From: Mesonia phycicola
Lineage (GTDB): Bacteria; Bacteroidota; Bacteroidia; Flavobacteriales; Flavobacteriaceae
NCBI RefSeq assembly: GCF_900141885.1
Contig: NZ_FQYY01000002.1
Coordinates: 186,001 to 250,000, forward strand
Direction of reading: 5' to 3'
DNA: 64,000 bases
Shown here in pieces: positions 26,221 through 35,487 of this stretch (its first letter is position 1; every line of letters begins with the position of its first letter). Position numbers and translations under genes: made by a program. The notes under the pieces were generated by a model. It was not told where the DNA came from. It saw only the letters and a program-made list of their open reading frames with translations, and ran no database searches.

Positions 26221-26221
26221 A

Positions 26222-26295
26222 GTTTACAAAAGTAAACATTCTATATTTTACAATTGTAAACAATTGAATTTCAAAATTAGTTTAAAAATGTAAAC
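26222..26295. promoter_or_regulatory. Operator cluster proximal to the M14 gene (three palindromes)
   Basis: Three 16-base sites share the pattern GTTTAC-N4-GTAAAC: 26222-26237 (both arms perfect), 26246-26261 (TTTTAC left arm) and 26280-26295 (GTTTAA left arm). The first encloses CAAAAGTA at 26227-26234, which is TACTTTTG on the minus strand, a TAnnTTTG -7 box six bases from the M14 start. Confidence 0.75.
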
Positions 26296-26437
26296 AAGTA
26301 TTTATACAAATGAATACTCTTTTCAGGAAAAAATCCAATTCTCAATAAAATTACACATAAATCATTTGTTTTTAGCTATTTAAATATCTTTGATTAAAGC
26401 TAAGATTTAATATAATTACAATTAAATAAAGATATAA

Positions 26438-26468
26438 TTGGTGTTTACAATTAAGTTATTTACATTTG
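26438..26468 (+). promoter_or_regulatory. Promoter of the XRE regulator gene
   Basis: TTG at 26438-26440 and TACATTTG at 26461-26468 with a 20-base spacer, a full match to the Bacteroidota promoter consensus. The spacer and the -7 box are both occupied by palindromes of the operator array, which predicts autoregulation. Confidence 0.7.
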
Positions 26469-26508
26469 TAACATAACAAATTTTAATAATTAGTTTACAA
26501 TGGTAAAC
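26443..26508. promoter_or_regulatory. Operator cluster proximal to the XRE gene (three palindromes)
   Basis: Sites at 26443-26458 (perfect left arm GTTTAC, degenerate right arm), 26458-26473 (ATTTAC-ATTT-GTAACA, covering the -7 box) and 26493-26508 (GTTTAC-AATG-GTAAAC, both arms perfect). The last contains the start codon ATG (26500-26502) of the regulator gene in its spacer, so a bound protein would cover the initiation site on DNA. Confidence 0.75.
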
Positions 26509-26943
26509 AGTGTAGAATTCGCTAAAAGGTTAGGTAAAATCATGGATTATTATGATTTATCTGCTGCTTCTTTTGCAGATAGAATACAAGTGGGACGCTC
26601 TTCTATATCTCATATTCTCTCTGGCAGAAATAAACCTAGTTTAGATTTTGTAATGAAGATTATACAAAGTTTCCCTGAAGTAGAATTGTATTGGTTATTA
26701 AATGGAGATGGAAAATTTCCTAGAGAAAACAATCCAACTCCTAGTCCACTTCCTTTAGAAAATGAACCTTTAAAAACAGAAAAGCCTACAAAAGAAATTG
26801 TAAAAAACGAAGTTGAAAAAAGTAGTTTTGAATTAGAAAATTTAACAGAGACTACCAACTTACCTTCTACATCTTCACAAAAGAAAATTCATAAAATTGT
26901 TATTTTTTATAAAGACGGAAGTTTTGAATCTTTTCAGAATTAA
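26500..26943 (+). CDS. XRE-family helix-turn-helix regulator
   Basis: 147 residues. The N-terminal HTH_3 domain (about 5-68) contains 'FADRIQVGRSSISHILSGRN', with Ser-Ser-Ile-Ser as the recognition helix, and 'LYWLLNGDG' at its end. The remaining part is a Pro/Glu/Thr-rich flexible region followed by 'HKIVIFYKDGSFESF', a short C-terminal strand pair conserved in a Flavobacteriia subgroup. It likely binds GTTTAC-N4-GTAAAC sites that surround its own start and extend to the M14 peptidase promoter. No prophage genes are nearby, so a phage repressor role is unlikely. The signal that releases it is unknown. Confidence 0.88.
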   Translation: MVNSVEFAKRLGKIMDYYDLSAASFADRIQVGRSSISHILSGRNKPSLDFVMKIIQSFPEVELYWLLNGDGKFPRENNPTPSPLPLENEPLKTEKPTKEIVKNEVEKSSFELENLTETTNLPSTSSQKKIHKIVIFYKDGSFESFQN

Positions 26944-26986
26944 ATATCATGGGAAACATTATTTTTGTGAAAAATAAAATTGCACC

Positions 26987-27361
26987 ATGAAAAGTTTTAT
27001 CACCGCTACTATTCTATTTTTATTTCTTAGCAGTTGCTTTGCTCCAGAAAGAAATTGTGAAGATTTTAAAACCGGTACTTTTGAGTTTGAATCTTATTTA
27101 GAAGGCGAGCTAGTTAAAACTACTTTTGTGAGAACAGAATCTTTAGAGATTGATTATTTTAGAAATGAAGTAGATTCTTCTTCTATTAGATGGATTAATG
27201 ATTGTGAATATATACTTACCAATTTAAATCCTAAAAATATGGCAGAAGAAAAGCCATTACACATGAAAATACTAACTACTAAAGGAGATACTTATACTTT
27301 TGAGTTTTCTGTGGTTGGAGAAGATAAAAAACATAAAGGGACCGCAAAAAAGATTAAATAG
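26987..27361 (+). CDS. Small lipoprotein of unknown function
   Basis: 124 residues with a lipoprotein signal peptide and lipobox 'LSSC' (Cys17), followed by 'FAPERNCEDFKTGTFEFE'. The mature domain is short and beta-rich. From memory, homologues in Flavobacteriaceae are sometimes labelled 'DNA topoisomerase IV', apparently because they lie near parC and parE as here; the sequence has no topoisomerase features and the label should be ignored. It starts 43 bases after the XRE gene and could be read from the same transcript. Function unknown. Confidence 0.82.
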   Translation: MKSFITATILFLFLSSCFAPERNCEDFKTGTFEFESYLEGELVKTTFVRTESLEIDYFRNEVDSSSIRWINDCEYILTNLNPKNMAEEKPLHMKILTTKGDTYTFEFSVVGEDKKHKGTAKKIK

Positions 27362-27657
27362 TCTTTTAGCCATCTACTTTAACGTCCAGATTTTTTTTGA
27401 GTTAAAATTAAAGGTTTTAAGCAAGTTTTAAAAAAATTGCTTAAATGATAATGGTAACTTGAAAATTGTAGCTTAGAAAGCGCTTAAATCTTTATTTTCT
27501 GATTTAATTAATTTTTAGTTAGCGTCTTTTCGAGAAAACTGGATTAATTATTGGGAATGCATTTTGAAAAAATTTTAAGTATACAATTTCTAAATGCAAC
27601 TAAACATAGAACTATTCAGTGTTTTTTAAGTAAAATAATCTTGTATTTTATTTAATC
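27362..27657. other. 296-base non-coding gap
   Basis: The convergent gap between the lipoprotein and mscL has no credible reading frame. It contains one inverted repeat, TTTAAGCAA (27416-27424) with TTGCTTAAA (27437-27445), without a T run, and otherwise A/T-rich sequence. No clear terminator is found, unusual for a convergent pair in this window. Confidence 0.6.
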
Positions 27658-28119
27658 CTATTTGCTCTCGTTGGTATTAAATTTAGCTTTAAGAAGCTCG
27701 TTTTGCTCTTTCATTATTTCTTTCATATCTGCAAGAAGCTCAATATCTTTAGGGGTAACTTCTTTTTTGTTTTTTACGTCTTCGGCTTTATTTCTTAATC
27801 GGTTAGATATTTTTACCACTAAAAACACACACCAAGCCACTATAAAAAAGTTAATTAATACAGTAATTAATTCGCCATAACCAATGTAGACGCTTTCTTT
27901 AATTATTTCATTGTTTTGAACAACAGCCTCTTTTAAGATAAGTTTTTTGCTTTCAAAATTAAAATCGTCTGTCAATAAAGAGATAGGCGGCATGATTATT
28001 TTTTTTACAAGCGTATCTACTACTTTATTAAATGCAGCACCAATTATTACCCCTACTGCAATATCTATCATGTTGCCTTTTATGGCAAATTCTTTAAATT
28101 CTTTGAAAAATTTACTCAT
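27658..28119 (-). CDS. mscL: Large-conductance mechanosensitive channel MscL
   Basis: 153 residues. N-terminal amphipathic helix and first transmembrane helix 'NMIDIAVGVIIGAAFNKVVD' (residues about 16-35) with the Gly/Ala-rich pore lining, a periplasmic loop (45-75), a second transmembrane helix (about 80-103) and a charged C-terminal helix bundle. It opens on membrane tension to release solutes during hypo-osmotic shock. It starts six bases before the parC stop and so sits at the end of the parE-parC operon. Confidence 0.96.
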   Translation of the reverse strand: MSKFFKEFKEFAIKGNMIDIAVGVIIGAAFNKVVDTLVKKIIMPPISLLTDDFNFESKKLILKEAVVQNNEIIKESVYIGYGELITVLINFFIVAWCVFLVVKISNRLRNKAEDVKNKKEVTPKDIELLADMKEIMKEQNELLKAKFNTNESK

Positions 28120-28125
28120 ACAATT

Positions 28126-30738
28126 TTAATCAAATAATGAGGCTTGACTCTCTGATGAAGAATCTGCTTCGTTATCTTTTGGTAGTGGTTCTTCATCTAG
28201 AACTTCTTCTTCTTCAGTTATAGAAACTTCTGGCTCTATAGGTTCTAGTAAATTAAGCTGCGTAATTTTCTCTGTAGTTAATTGATTGCCTTGTGCTTTA
28301 ATACCTTTTACAGAAATAAATTCTTCTAAATTAACCTCATCATTAGGTTTTTGTTCTTTATTACGTTGTTTACGGTATATAATTTCTAATACAGGAATGG
28401 AGTCTGTAGTTACTAACTCTAATTGAGACTTAGGGTGATCTGTAATTACTAGCTCATCTTTATCTGCGTGTTCTATTAAAAAGCGTTTTACATAGTAACG
28501 CTCGCGCTCCCCTTCCCAATACACTACAGATATTGGTTGCTGCGGATTCCATTTTTCCATTAACACATAATTCTCATCAAAACGAGTAGTTAACTCAGGG
28601 ATAATTGTTTTTGCTATACCATCTTGAGTGATTAACAATATTCTATCATCTCCTTTAAACTCTCCTAATAAGTCTCCTCTTTCATCTACATTTAGTCGTT
28701 TTACTACATTGTCAAACCAAATTTTTCTTGGTTTAAGTGTAGAAACGCCTTCTTCTTTGAGTTCTACTTTTTTAATAGCGTGTTTAGAAACTATGTTACC
28801 TTTAGCGCCTCTTCCTTTAATTAGTTGGTCTGCAAAATCTACTTCAAATTTTAATTTTTTAACGCTACCTACTTGTCTTAAATAAACGGTAACTTTTTCT
28901 GCTTCTCCGTTAGGGTTTGCAGAGAAGTAAAATACTTTTGTACCTGCTTTACCACTACCAATACTATACTCTTTATCTCTTGTAATAGAGGTGACAGCAA
29001 AACGCTTTATGTAAGTATTTCCGTTTGTACCATCTTTATAAATCATGTTATAAATGGTACGTTTATCTTTCTTCTTAAAAACAGCTGCGTGAATTATATT
29101 TTTACCTACAAATGTTTTTGCATCTACTTTGGTTACCATCATAGTACCATCTTGCATAAAGCAAATAATATCATCTATATCACTACAGTCTGCTACGTAT
29201 TCATCTTTTTTTAGAGAGGTACCAATAAACCCTTCTTTTTTATTTACGTAAAGTTTGGTATTTCTTATCACTACTTTGGTAGCTTCTATATCTTCAAAAA
29301 GTCTTATTTCTGTTTTTCTTTCTCTTCCTTCACCGTAATCTTTTAATAGTTTTTCAAAATAAGAAATTGCAAACTCTATTAAATGCTCTAAATGATGTTT
29401 AATTTGTGCTATTTCATCTTCTAGTGCTTCAATTTTTTGTTGTGCTTTATCTAAATCAAATTTTGATATTCTTTTTATTCTAATTTCTGTTAGTCTTGTA
29501 ATATCTTCTACAGTTACAGCACGTTTAAGGTGGGTTATATGTGGTTTTAATCCTTCATCTATAGCTGTAATAACCCCATCCCAAGTTTCTTCTTCTTCAA
29601 TATTTCTATAGATTCTTTCTTCTATAAATATTCTTTCTAAAGATGCAAAATGCCATTGTTCTTGTAGCTCGTCTAACTTTATTTCTAATTCGCTTTTAAG
29701 AAGTTTTACGGTATGATCTGTACTTAATCTTAATATTTCTGAAACTCCTATAAAATGAGGTTTATGATCTATAATTACACAACATAAAGGAGAAATAGAG
29801 ATTTCACAATTGGTAAATGCGTAGAGCGCATCAATGGTTTTATCTGGAGAGATATTATTTGGCAGGTGAATTAAGATTTCTACATTTTCTGCCGTATTAT
29901 CTTCTATATGTTTTACTTTAATTTTTCCTTTATCATTTGCTTTGATAATAGAATCTATTAAAGTTGTAGTTGTAGTACTGTATGGTATTTCTGTTACTAC
30001 TAATGTATTTTTGTCTTGCTGACTTATTTTGGCTCTTATTCTTACTTTTCCGCCTCTTAAACCATCGTTGTAATTGGTAATATCCATAATACCCGCTGTT
30101 GGGAAATCTGGATAAATTGTAAAGCGCTTGCCATTTAAATGCTTTATAGAAGCTTGGATTAATTCTATAAAGTTATGCGGAAGAATTTTTGTGCTTAACC
30201 CTACTGCAATACCCTCTGCCCCTTGCATTAATAGTAACGGAAACTTTACAGGTAAATTTATAGGTTCTTTTCTTCTTCCATCATAAGAAGATTGCCATTG
30301 TGTAACTTTAGGACTATAAATTACTTCTAAAGCAAATTTAGAGAGTCTTGCTTCAATATATCTTGATGCCGCTGCTCTATCTCCTGTTAAAATATTACCC
30401 CAGTTACCTTGTGTATCTATTAATAATTCTTTTTGCCCTATTTGCACCATTGCATCACCAATACTTGCATCCCCGTGAGGGTGATATTGCATGGTATGCC
30501 CAACGATATTAGCTACTTTGTTGTAACGCCCATCGTCTAAATCTTTCATAGATTGCATGATTCTACGATGCACAGGTTTAAAACCGTCTTCTATAGCTGG
30601 TACGGCTCTTTCTAATATTACATAAGATGCGTAATCTAAAAACCAATCTTTATACATACCAGTAATTTTAGTAATTACCTCTTGGTTTGTATTTTCTTCT
30701 AAAGGTTCTTGATTATTATTTTCTAGATCTTGACTCAT
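28126..30738 (-). CDS. parC: DNA topoisomerase IV subunit A
   Basis: 870 residues. The breakage-reunion core holds 'HPHGDASIGDAMV' (86-98) and catalytic Tyr127 in 'AAASRYIEARL'. The C-terminal region lacks a GyrA box and ends in an acidic, Ser-rich tail, which fits ParC rather than GyrA; the genuine gyrA is at 7060-9594. With ParE it decatenates daughter chromosomes. It is preceded by a small membrane-protein gene that overlaps its start by 23 bases, and this in turn follows parE, forming parE-orf-parC-mscL. Confidence 0.96.
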   Translation of the reverse strand: MSQDLENNNQEPLEENTNQEVITKITGMYKDWFLDYASYVILERAVPAIEDGFKPVHRRIMQSMKDLDDGRYNKVANIVGHTMQYHPHGDASIGDAMVQIGQKELLIDTQGNWGNILTGDRAAASRYIEARLSKFALEVIYSPKVTQWQSSYDGRRKEPINLPVKFPLLLMQGAEGIAVGLSTKILPHNFIELIQASIKHLNGKRFTIYPDFPTAGIMDITNYNDGLRGGKVRIRAKISQQDKNTLVVTEIPYSTTTTTLIDSIIKANDKGKIKVKHIEDNTAENVEILIHLPNNISPDKTIDALYAFTNCEISISPLCCVIIDHKPHFIGVSEILRLSTDHTVKLLKSELEIKLDELQEQWHFASLERIFIEERIYRNIEEEETWDGVITAIDEGLKPHITHLKRAVTVEDITRLTEIRIKRISKFDLDKAQQKIEALEDEIAQIKHHLEHLIEFAISYFEKLLKDYGEGRERKTEIRLFEDIEATKVVIRNTKLYVNKKEGFIGTSLKKDEYVADCSDIDDIICFMQDGTMMVTKVDAKTFVGKNIIHAAVFKKKDKRTIYNMIYKDGTNGNTYIKRFAVTSITRDKEYSIGSGKAGTKVFYFSANPNGEAEKVTVYLRQVGSVKKLKFEVDFADQLIKGRGAKGNIVSKHAIKKVELKEEGVSTLKPRKIWFDNVVKRLNVDERGDLLGEFKGDDRILLITQDGIAKTIIPELTTRFDENYVLMEKWNPQQPISVVYWEGERERYYVKRFLIEHADKDELVITDHPKSQLELVTTDSIPVLEIIYRKQRNKEQKPNDEVNLEEFISVKGIKAQGNQLTTEKITQLNLLEPIEPEVSITEEEEVLDEEPLPKDNEADSSSESQASLFD

Positions 30739-31228
30739 GTAATTTTTTACTATTTGTTGAAACTACTTTGTTTAATGACGTATTCATAAGGCTAATACGT
30801 TTAGGTGTGACAAAGGTAATATCAAACACCATTTTTTTTACTTGCCTTTTGCCTAAATAATTAGATTTAACGTAAATGTTTAACTTCTTAATGAAGATAT
30901 AATTTTTAATCTTGAAGTTTTTTAATTTTTGCTTAGGAAATTCTGCTCTTTTCTCTCTATAATTAATAGTTTCTGAAAGTAAAGCTCCAGAGTTTCTAAA
31001 ACAAAGTGCCTCGCCATCACTATCATATTCAAAAAATCTTCCGAAGTTGTAAATATATACCAACAAGAAAATCATGATGCTTAAAAATATCCAAAATACT
31101 ATCTCTGCATAAAATAAGTGTTCTTGCTTAAATTTAAACTCTAAATAACCAAAAACACCTATACTTACTACAATAAGAAGGTATAAAAATGGTATATATT
31201 TAATTGTTTTATGATTGTTAAACCTCAT
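30716..31228 (-). CDS. Two-helix membrane protein of unknown function between parE and parC
   Basis: 170 residues with two adjacent transmembrane helices (about 10-30 and 38-60) and a basic cytoplasmic or periplasmic domain containing 'GEALCFRNSGALLSETINY'. The layout resembles the PH-like membrane proteins of the DUF304 type, but I do not recognise it firmly. It starts five bases after the parE stop and its 3' end overlaps the parC start by 23 bases, so it is translated together with both topoisomerase IV subunits. The C-terminal residues are Lys/Arg-rich. Function unknown. Confidence 0.8.
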   Translation of the reverse strand: MRFNNHKTIKYIPFLYLLIVVSIGVFGYLEFKFKQEHLFYAEIVFWIFLSIMIFLLVYIYNFGRFFEYDSDGEALCFRNSGALLSETINYREKRAEFPKQKLKNFKIKNYIFIKKLNIYVKSNYLGKRQVKKMVFDITFVTPKRISLMNTSLNKVVSTNSKKLHESRSRK

Positions 31229-31233
31229 ATATA

Positions 31234-33090
31234 TTATTCAGTCTCTATTACATCTAATTCAAATCTTAAATTATCAATGATAAATTCTTGTCTGTCTGAG
31301 GTGTTTTTACCCATATAGAAGGTTAGTAACTCTTCTATACCAGTGTCTTTATCTAGCATAACTGGATCTAAACGAATATCTTCTCCTATAAAATACTTAA
31401 ACTCATCTGGAGAAATTTCCCCCAATCCTTTAAATCGAGTAATTTCTGGTTTTCCTGTTAATTTATTTATTGCTTCTTGTTTTTCTTTTTCTGAATAACA
31501 ATAAATAGTTTCTTTTTTATTTCTAACTCTAAATAATGGAGTTTGTAGTATATATAAATGCCCTTTTTTAATTAATTCTGGAAAAAACTGTAAAAAGAAG
31601 GTAATTAAAAGTAACCGTATGTGCATACCATCTACATCGGCATCTGTTGCAATTACAATGTTGTTGTACCTTAAATCGTCTATAGAGTCTTCTATATTTA
31701 ATGCTGCTTGTAACAGGTTAAATTCTTCATTCTCATAAACAATCTTTTTACTTAAACCAAAACTGTTTAATGGTTTTCCTTTTAAACTAAAAACTGCTTG
31801 GGTATTTACATCTCTAGATTTGGTAATACTACCACTTGCAGAATCTCCCTCGGTAATAAATAAAGTTGTTTCTAGGTTTCTTTGTTTTTTTACATCACCA
31901 AGATGTACGCGACAATCTCTTAATTTTTTATTGTGTAAGCTAACTTTTTTTGCACGCTCACGAGCTAGTTTTCTTATGCCTGATAAATCTTTACGCTCAC
32001 GCTCTGCTTGTAAAATTTTTCTTTGTAGCTTTTCTGCTGTTTCTGTGTTTCGGTGTAAATAATTATCTAACTGTCGTTTTACAAAGTCTACAATATAAGT
32101 TCTTACGGTTGGTAAATCACCGCCCATATCTGTAGAACCTAATTTTGTTTTTGTTTGACTTTCAAAAACTGGCTCCATTACTTTAATACTAATAGCAGAA
32201 ACTATAGATTTTCTAATATCGGAAGGCTCGTAGTTTTTACCAAAAAACTCTCTTATGGTTTTTACAATTGCTTCTCTAAATGCAGTTTGATGTGTACCTC
32301 CTTGGGTGGTGTGTTGTCCATTTACAAAAGAATTATACTCTTCACTGTATTGAGACCTGTTATAAGTTATAGCTACTTCTATATCATTTCCTTTTAAATG
32401 AATAATTGGAAACAAACGATCTTCTTCATGAATACTATCTGATAATAAATCTTTAAGTCCTTCTTCTGAATAAAATTTTTCACCATTAAAAACTATGGTT
32501 AAACCTGGATTTAGGTAAACATAGTTTTTAAGCATTTTTGCTACATATTCGTTTCTAAATTTATAGTTTTTGAATATACTTTCATCAGGAATAAAAGTAA
32601 CCTTAGTACCTTTTCTTCTTGAGGTTTCTTCTAAAAATTCTTGATTGGTTAATTCTCCTTTTTCAAACTCTGCAGAAGCAGATTTTCCTTCACGAGAAGA
32701 CTCTACCCTAAAATATGAAGAAAGTGCATTTACCGCTTTTGTACCAACTCCATTTAAACCTACAGATTTTTTAAAGGCTTTAGAGTCGTATTTACCTCCG
32801 GTATTCATTTTAGAAACAACGTCTACTACTTTTCCTAAAGGTATACCTCTACCGTAATCTCGTACAATTACTTTTGTACCTTGTATAGAAATTTCTATGG
32901 TTTTACCAGCTCCCATGACATACTCATCAATAGAGTTATCTAAAACCTCTTTTACCAAAATATAAATACCATCATCTGCAGAAGACCCGTCGCCCAGTTT
33001 ACCAATGTACATTCCTGGTCTCATTCTAATATGCTCTTTCCAGTCTAAAGAGCGTATATTGTCTTCTGTGTACTTAGTTTCTTCTACCAT
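31234..33090 (-). CDS. parE: DNA topoisomerase IV subunit B
   Basis: 618 residues. GHKL ATPase domain at the N-terminus ('[10 protein letters not shown]' near 48-57, '[11 protein letters not shown]' near 73-83, '[18 protein letters not shown]' near 107-124), transducer domain, then the TOPRIM domain with '[11 protein letters not shown]' and '[16 protein letters not shown]'. It supplies ATP-driven strand passage to ParC. At 618 residues it lacks the insert that makes many GyrB longer, and the linked parC supports the ParE call. It heads the four-gene minus-strand unit. Confidence 0.96.
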   Translation of the reverse strand: MVEETKYTEDNIRSLDWKEHIRMRPGMYIGKLGDGSSADDGIYILVKEVLDNSIDEYVMGAGKTIEISIQGTKVIVRDYGRGIPLGKVVDVVSKMNTGGKYDSKAFKKSVGLNGVGTKAVNALSSYFRVESSREGKSASAEFEKGELTNQEFLEETSRRKGTKVTFIPDESIFKNYKFRNEYVAKMLKNYVYLNPGLTIVFNGEKFYSEEGLKDLLSDSIHEEDRLFPIIHLKGNDIEVAITYNRSQYSEEYNSFVNGQHTTQGGTHQTAFREAIVKTIREFFGKNYEPSDIRKSIVSAISIKVMEPVFESQTKTKLGSTDMGGDLPTVRTYIVDFVKRQLDNYLHRNTETAEKLQRKILQAERERKDLSGIRKLARERAKKVSLHNKKLRDCRVHLGDVKKQRNLETTLFITEGDSASGSITKSRDVNTQAVFSLKGKPLNSFGLSKKIVYENEEFNLLQAALNIEDSIDDLRYNNIVIATDADVDGMHIRLLLITFFLQFFPELIKKGHLYILQTPLFRVRNKKETIYCYSEKEKQEAINKLTGKPEITRFKGLGEISPDEFKYFIGEDIRLDPVMLDKDTGIEELLTFYMGKNTSDRQEFIIDNLRFELDVIETE

Positions 33091-33175
33091 AAAATCTTAG
33101 GATCTCAGGCTAAGATAGTATCATTTCACATAAAATAAAATATCTTTTCAGGAAATTAATTAACAATTTTATATA

Positions 33176-35368
33176 CTATGCCTTGAAAAATTTAGAAAGT
33201 ATATAGATTAGTTTTTGTTTTTGAAACGGTTTTATAATGATTTCATCTACACCCAAGCTATAAGCTTTTTCTTGTATTTCTGATAATTCTGAAGCTGTTA
33301 CTGCTACAATAGGAATTGTAATACCTTTTTCTCTTAACTTTTTAGTAATTTCATAACCATTCATAGATGGTATATTGATGTCTAGCAGCAATAAATCATA
33401 CTTAGTAGTTAGCAAAGTATTATATGCTTCTAAACCATCTTCTATCATATCTAATTGTATATTGTATGGTGATAAGTATTTCTCTATCACCATTTTATTT
33501 ATCCTATTATCTTCTACCAATAGAATTTTCTTGCTTGAACCCGAAAAGTTGAAACTATCTGCTTTTAAAGACAAATCAATTTTATTATGAGAAACTACAC
33601 TACAAGATAAATCAAAATAAAAGGTTGACCCCTTACCTACAGTAGAATCTAACTGTATATCACTATCTAAATGCAACAGCAGGTTTTTTACTAAAGATAA
33701 ACCTATACCTGTACCCTCTAGCATATTACGCTCTAAACCAACTTGAGAAAATTTATTAAAAATCACTTTTTTCTTATCTTCTGGTATTCCTATTCCGTTA
33801 TCTTTTACGGTAAACCTCAACATTAACTCATCTTGCGTAATTTGATAGCTATTGTTTATTTCTATACTTGTAACTACCAAACCTCCTTTTGAAAATTTAA
33901 TAGCGTTTTCTATTAAATTAATAAGAATCTCTGAAACAATGTTTGAATCTAAAATAACTTCTTCTGGTACATCTTCTTGAATTTTAAATTCAATATTTAC
34001 ATTATTTTTCTTTGCTAGAAATACTACCCCTCCTTTAATTGTATCTATTAAATTTTTAATTTTTATTGGCTGCAAATTTATTTCTACATTGTTATTATCT
34101 AACTTACTCATTAAAAGAACATTATTAATAAGTCCTAATAAATAGTCTCCAGAAAATTTTAATGATTTTAAGAGTTTTCTATTATCGTTAGAAATTTCTT
34201 TTTCTGCTAATAATAATGAAGTAATACCAATAACACCGTGTAATGGTGTTCTTATCTCGTGGCTAATATTTGAAATAAAATTAGATTTAATTTCTGCAGC
34301 TAGTTTTACTTTTTCTTGTGCTTCTACAAGCTCTTTGTTTTTATTATTTAAATGAAAAATTAGTTTTTTTCTTTTTTGGTTAGTAATAAAAATTAAAATA
34401 AAAGACACGCCAAGCAAACCACTAATGATAACAAAAAACAAACTAAGCTTACTTTTAGACACTAATACAGAAGCTACTGTTTCTTTTTCAAGGGTATCTA
34501 AGGCAGCTTCGTATTTATTAATGTTTTGTTTTAAAACTTCTAATTTTAATCTTTCAGAAGAAATACTATCTAATTCTTTTTCTTTATAATCAATATATTC
34601 TTCTTTATAAATTAAAGCGTTTTCAAAATCATGATCATTTTTATAATATCTAGCTCTAAATTTTAAAATATTTATAAATTTATAAAGCAAGCCATCTCTT
34701 TTTGCTAATGCATATGCTTGTGACAAATGATATTGAGCTAAATTGTAATTTTTAATTTCTCCGTAATATCTTCCAAGAACATAATTAAGCTTAATCTGAA
34801 ACTTTTTTTCTTGAATAGTATTGCTAGATTCTTGCAGGTAACTATTTAAAGAATTGAGATAAGGCGTTACTTTTTGGGGAGATTTATTGTTTAAAAAATT
34901 CTGACAGAATTTTACTAGTATTTGTTTATGTGCCTCTTCACTTAATGCATCACTATATTTTAACGCCTTTTGGTAATAAACCTCTGATTTTGAAAAGTTT
35001 TTGTGAATAGCAGCTATTCTTGCAAGTTGCTGGTAAATATCAATTAAAACAATAGAGTCTTTATTTACTTTAGCTATACCTATAGCTTTTGAATAGTTGT
35101 TTTCTGCTTTTTCAAAATTTTTAATAGATTGATCTATACTACCCAAAAGAAAATATGCTTTAGAAATATAGGTAGAATCGTTTTGCCTAATGGCTTTTTT
35201 TAATAATATTCTACTATCTATTAAGGCCTCTAAATAGCTAGAATTTTTATAATGAGAAGTAGATTTTTGAAAGTAGTATTGAAGTGATTCTTGCTGTTGA
35301 GAAGTTTGCTGACCAACAAGTTGTACACTTGTTAGAAAAATTAAAATTAAGAAAAATAGATTTCTCAC
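33176..35368 (-). CDS. Hybrid sensor histidine kinase with TPR sensor region
   Basis: 730 residues: signal peptide (1-20), tetratricopeptide repeats (about 30-270) in the periplasm, a transmembrane helix (309-329), coiled linker, HisKA with phospho-acceptor His370 in 'SHEIRTPLHG', HATPase with N-box 'NLIENAIKF' (484-492), G1 'DNGIGIPED' (523-531) and G2 'GTGIGLSLV' (552-560), and a C-terminal receiver domain (613-730) with acceptor Asp663, Thr691 and Lys713. There is no DNA-binding domain on the protein and no response regulator beside it, so the phosphate must go elsewhere or the receiver acts in feedback. Signal unknown. Confidence 0.93.
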   Translation of the reverse strand: MRNLFFLILIFLTSVQLVGQQTSQQQESLQYYFQKSTSHYKNSSYLEALIDSRILLKKAIRQNDSTYISKAYFLLGSIDQSIKNFEKAENNYSKAIGIAKVNKDSIVLIDIYQQLARIAAIHKNFSKSEVYYQKALKYSDALSEEAHKQILVKFCQNFLNNKSPQKVTPYLNSLNSYLQESSNTIQEKKFQIKLNYVLGRYYGEIKNYNLAQYHLSQAYALAKRDGLLYKFINILKFRARYYKNDHDFENALIYKEEYIDYKEKELDSISSERLKLEVLKQNINKYEAALDTLEKETVASVLVSKSKLSLFFVIISGLLGVSFILIFITNQKRKKLIFHLNNKNKELVEAQEKVKLAAEIKSNFISNISHEIRTPLHGVIGITSLLLAEKEISNDNRKLLKSLKFSGDYLLGLINNVLLMSKLDNNNVEINLQPIKIKNLIDTIKGGVVFLAKKNNVNIEFKIQEDVPEEVILDSNIVSEILINLIENAIKFSKGGLVVTSIEINNSYQITQDELMLRFTVKDNGIGIPEDKKKVIFNKFSQVGLERNMLEGTGIGLSLVKNLLLHLDSDIQLDSTVGKGSTFYFDLSCSVVSHNKIDLSLKADSFNFSGSSKKILLVEDNRINKMVIEKYLSPYNIQLDMIEDGLEAYNTLLTTKYDLLLLDINIPSMNGYEITKKLREKGITIPIVAVTASELSEIQEKAYSLGVDEIIIKPFQKQKLIYILSKFFKA

Positions 35369-35431
35369 AGTTTAGTATAAAATTTTGTTCTAAAATAAAT
35401 TTTATTATCATAATAACAAGGTAATTAGCAT

Positions 35432-35467
35432 AAAAAAAGTCTATAAAATAAATTATAGACTTTTTTT
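35432..35467 (-). terminator. Terminator of ychF
   Basis: AGTCTATAA (35438-35446) pairs with TTATAGACT (35453-35461), flanked by A7 and T7. It lies just beyond the ychF stop and upstream of the histidine kinase gene, which runs the same way. Confidence 0.88.
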
Positions 35468-35487
35468 ATTTATAGTTTGATTTTTAT

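Noticed and set aside
26987-27361. Naming the small lipoprotein a topoisomerase IV component
   Set aside because: It has a lipobox and no topoisomerase motif; complete parC and parE are nearby and account for the label.
27416-27445. Inverted repeat TTTAAGCAA/TTGCTTAAA as a terminator
   Set aside because: No T run follows in either direction and the arms are A/T-rich enough to arise by chance.
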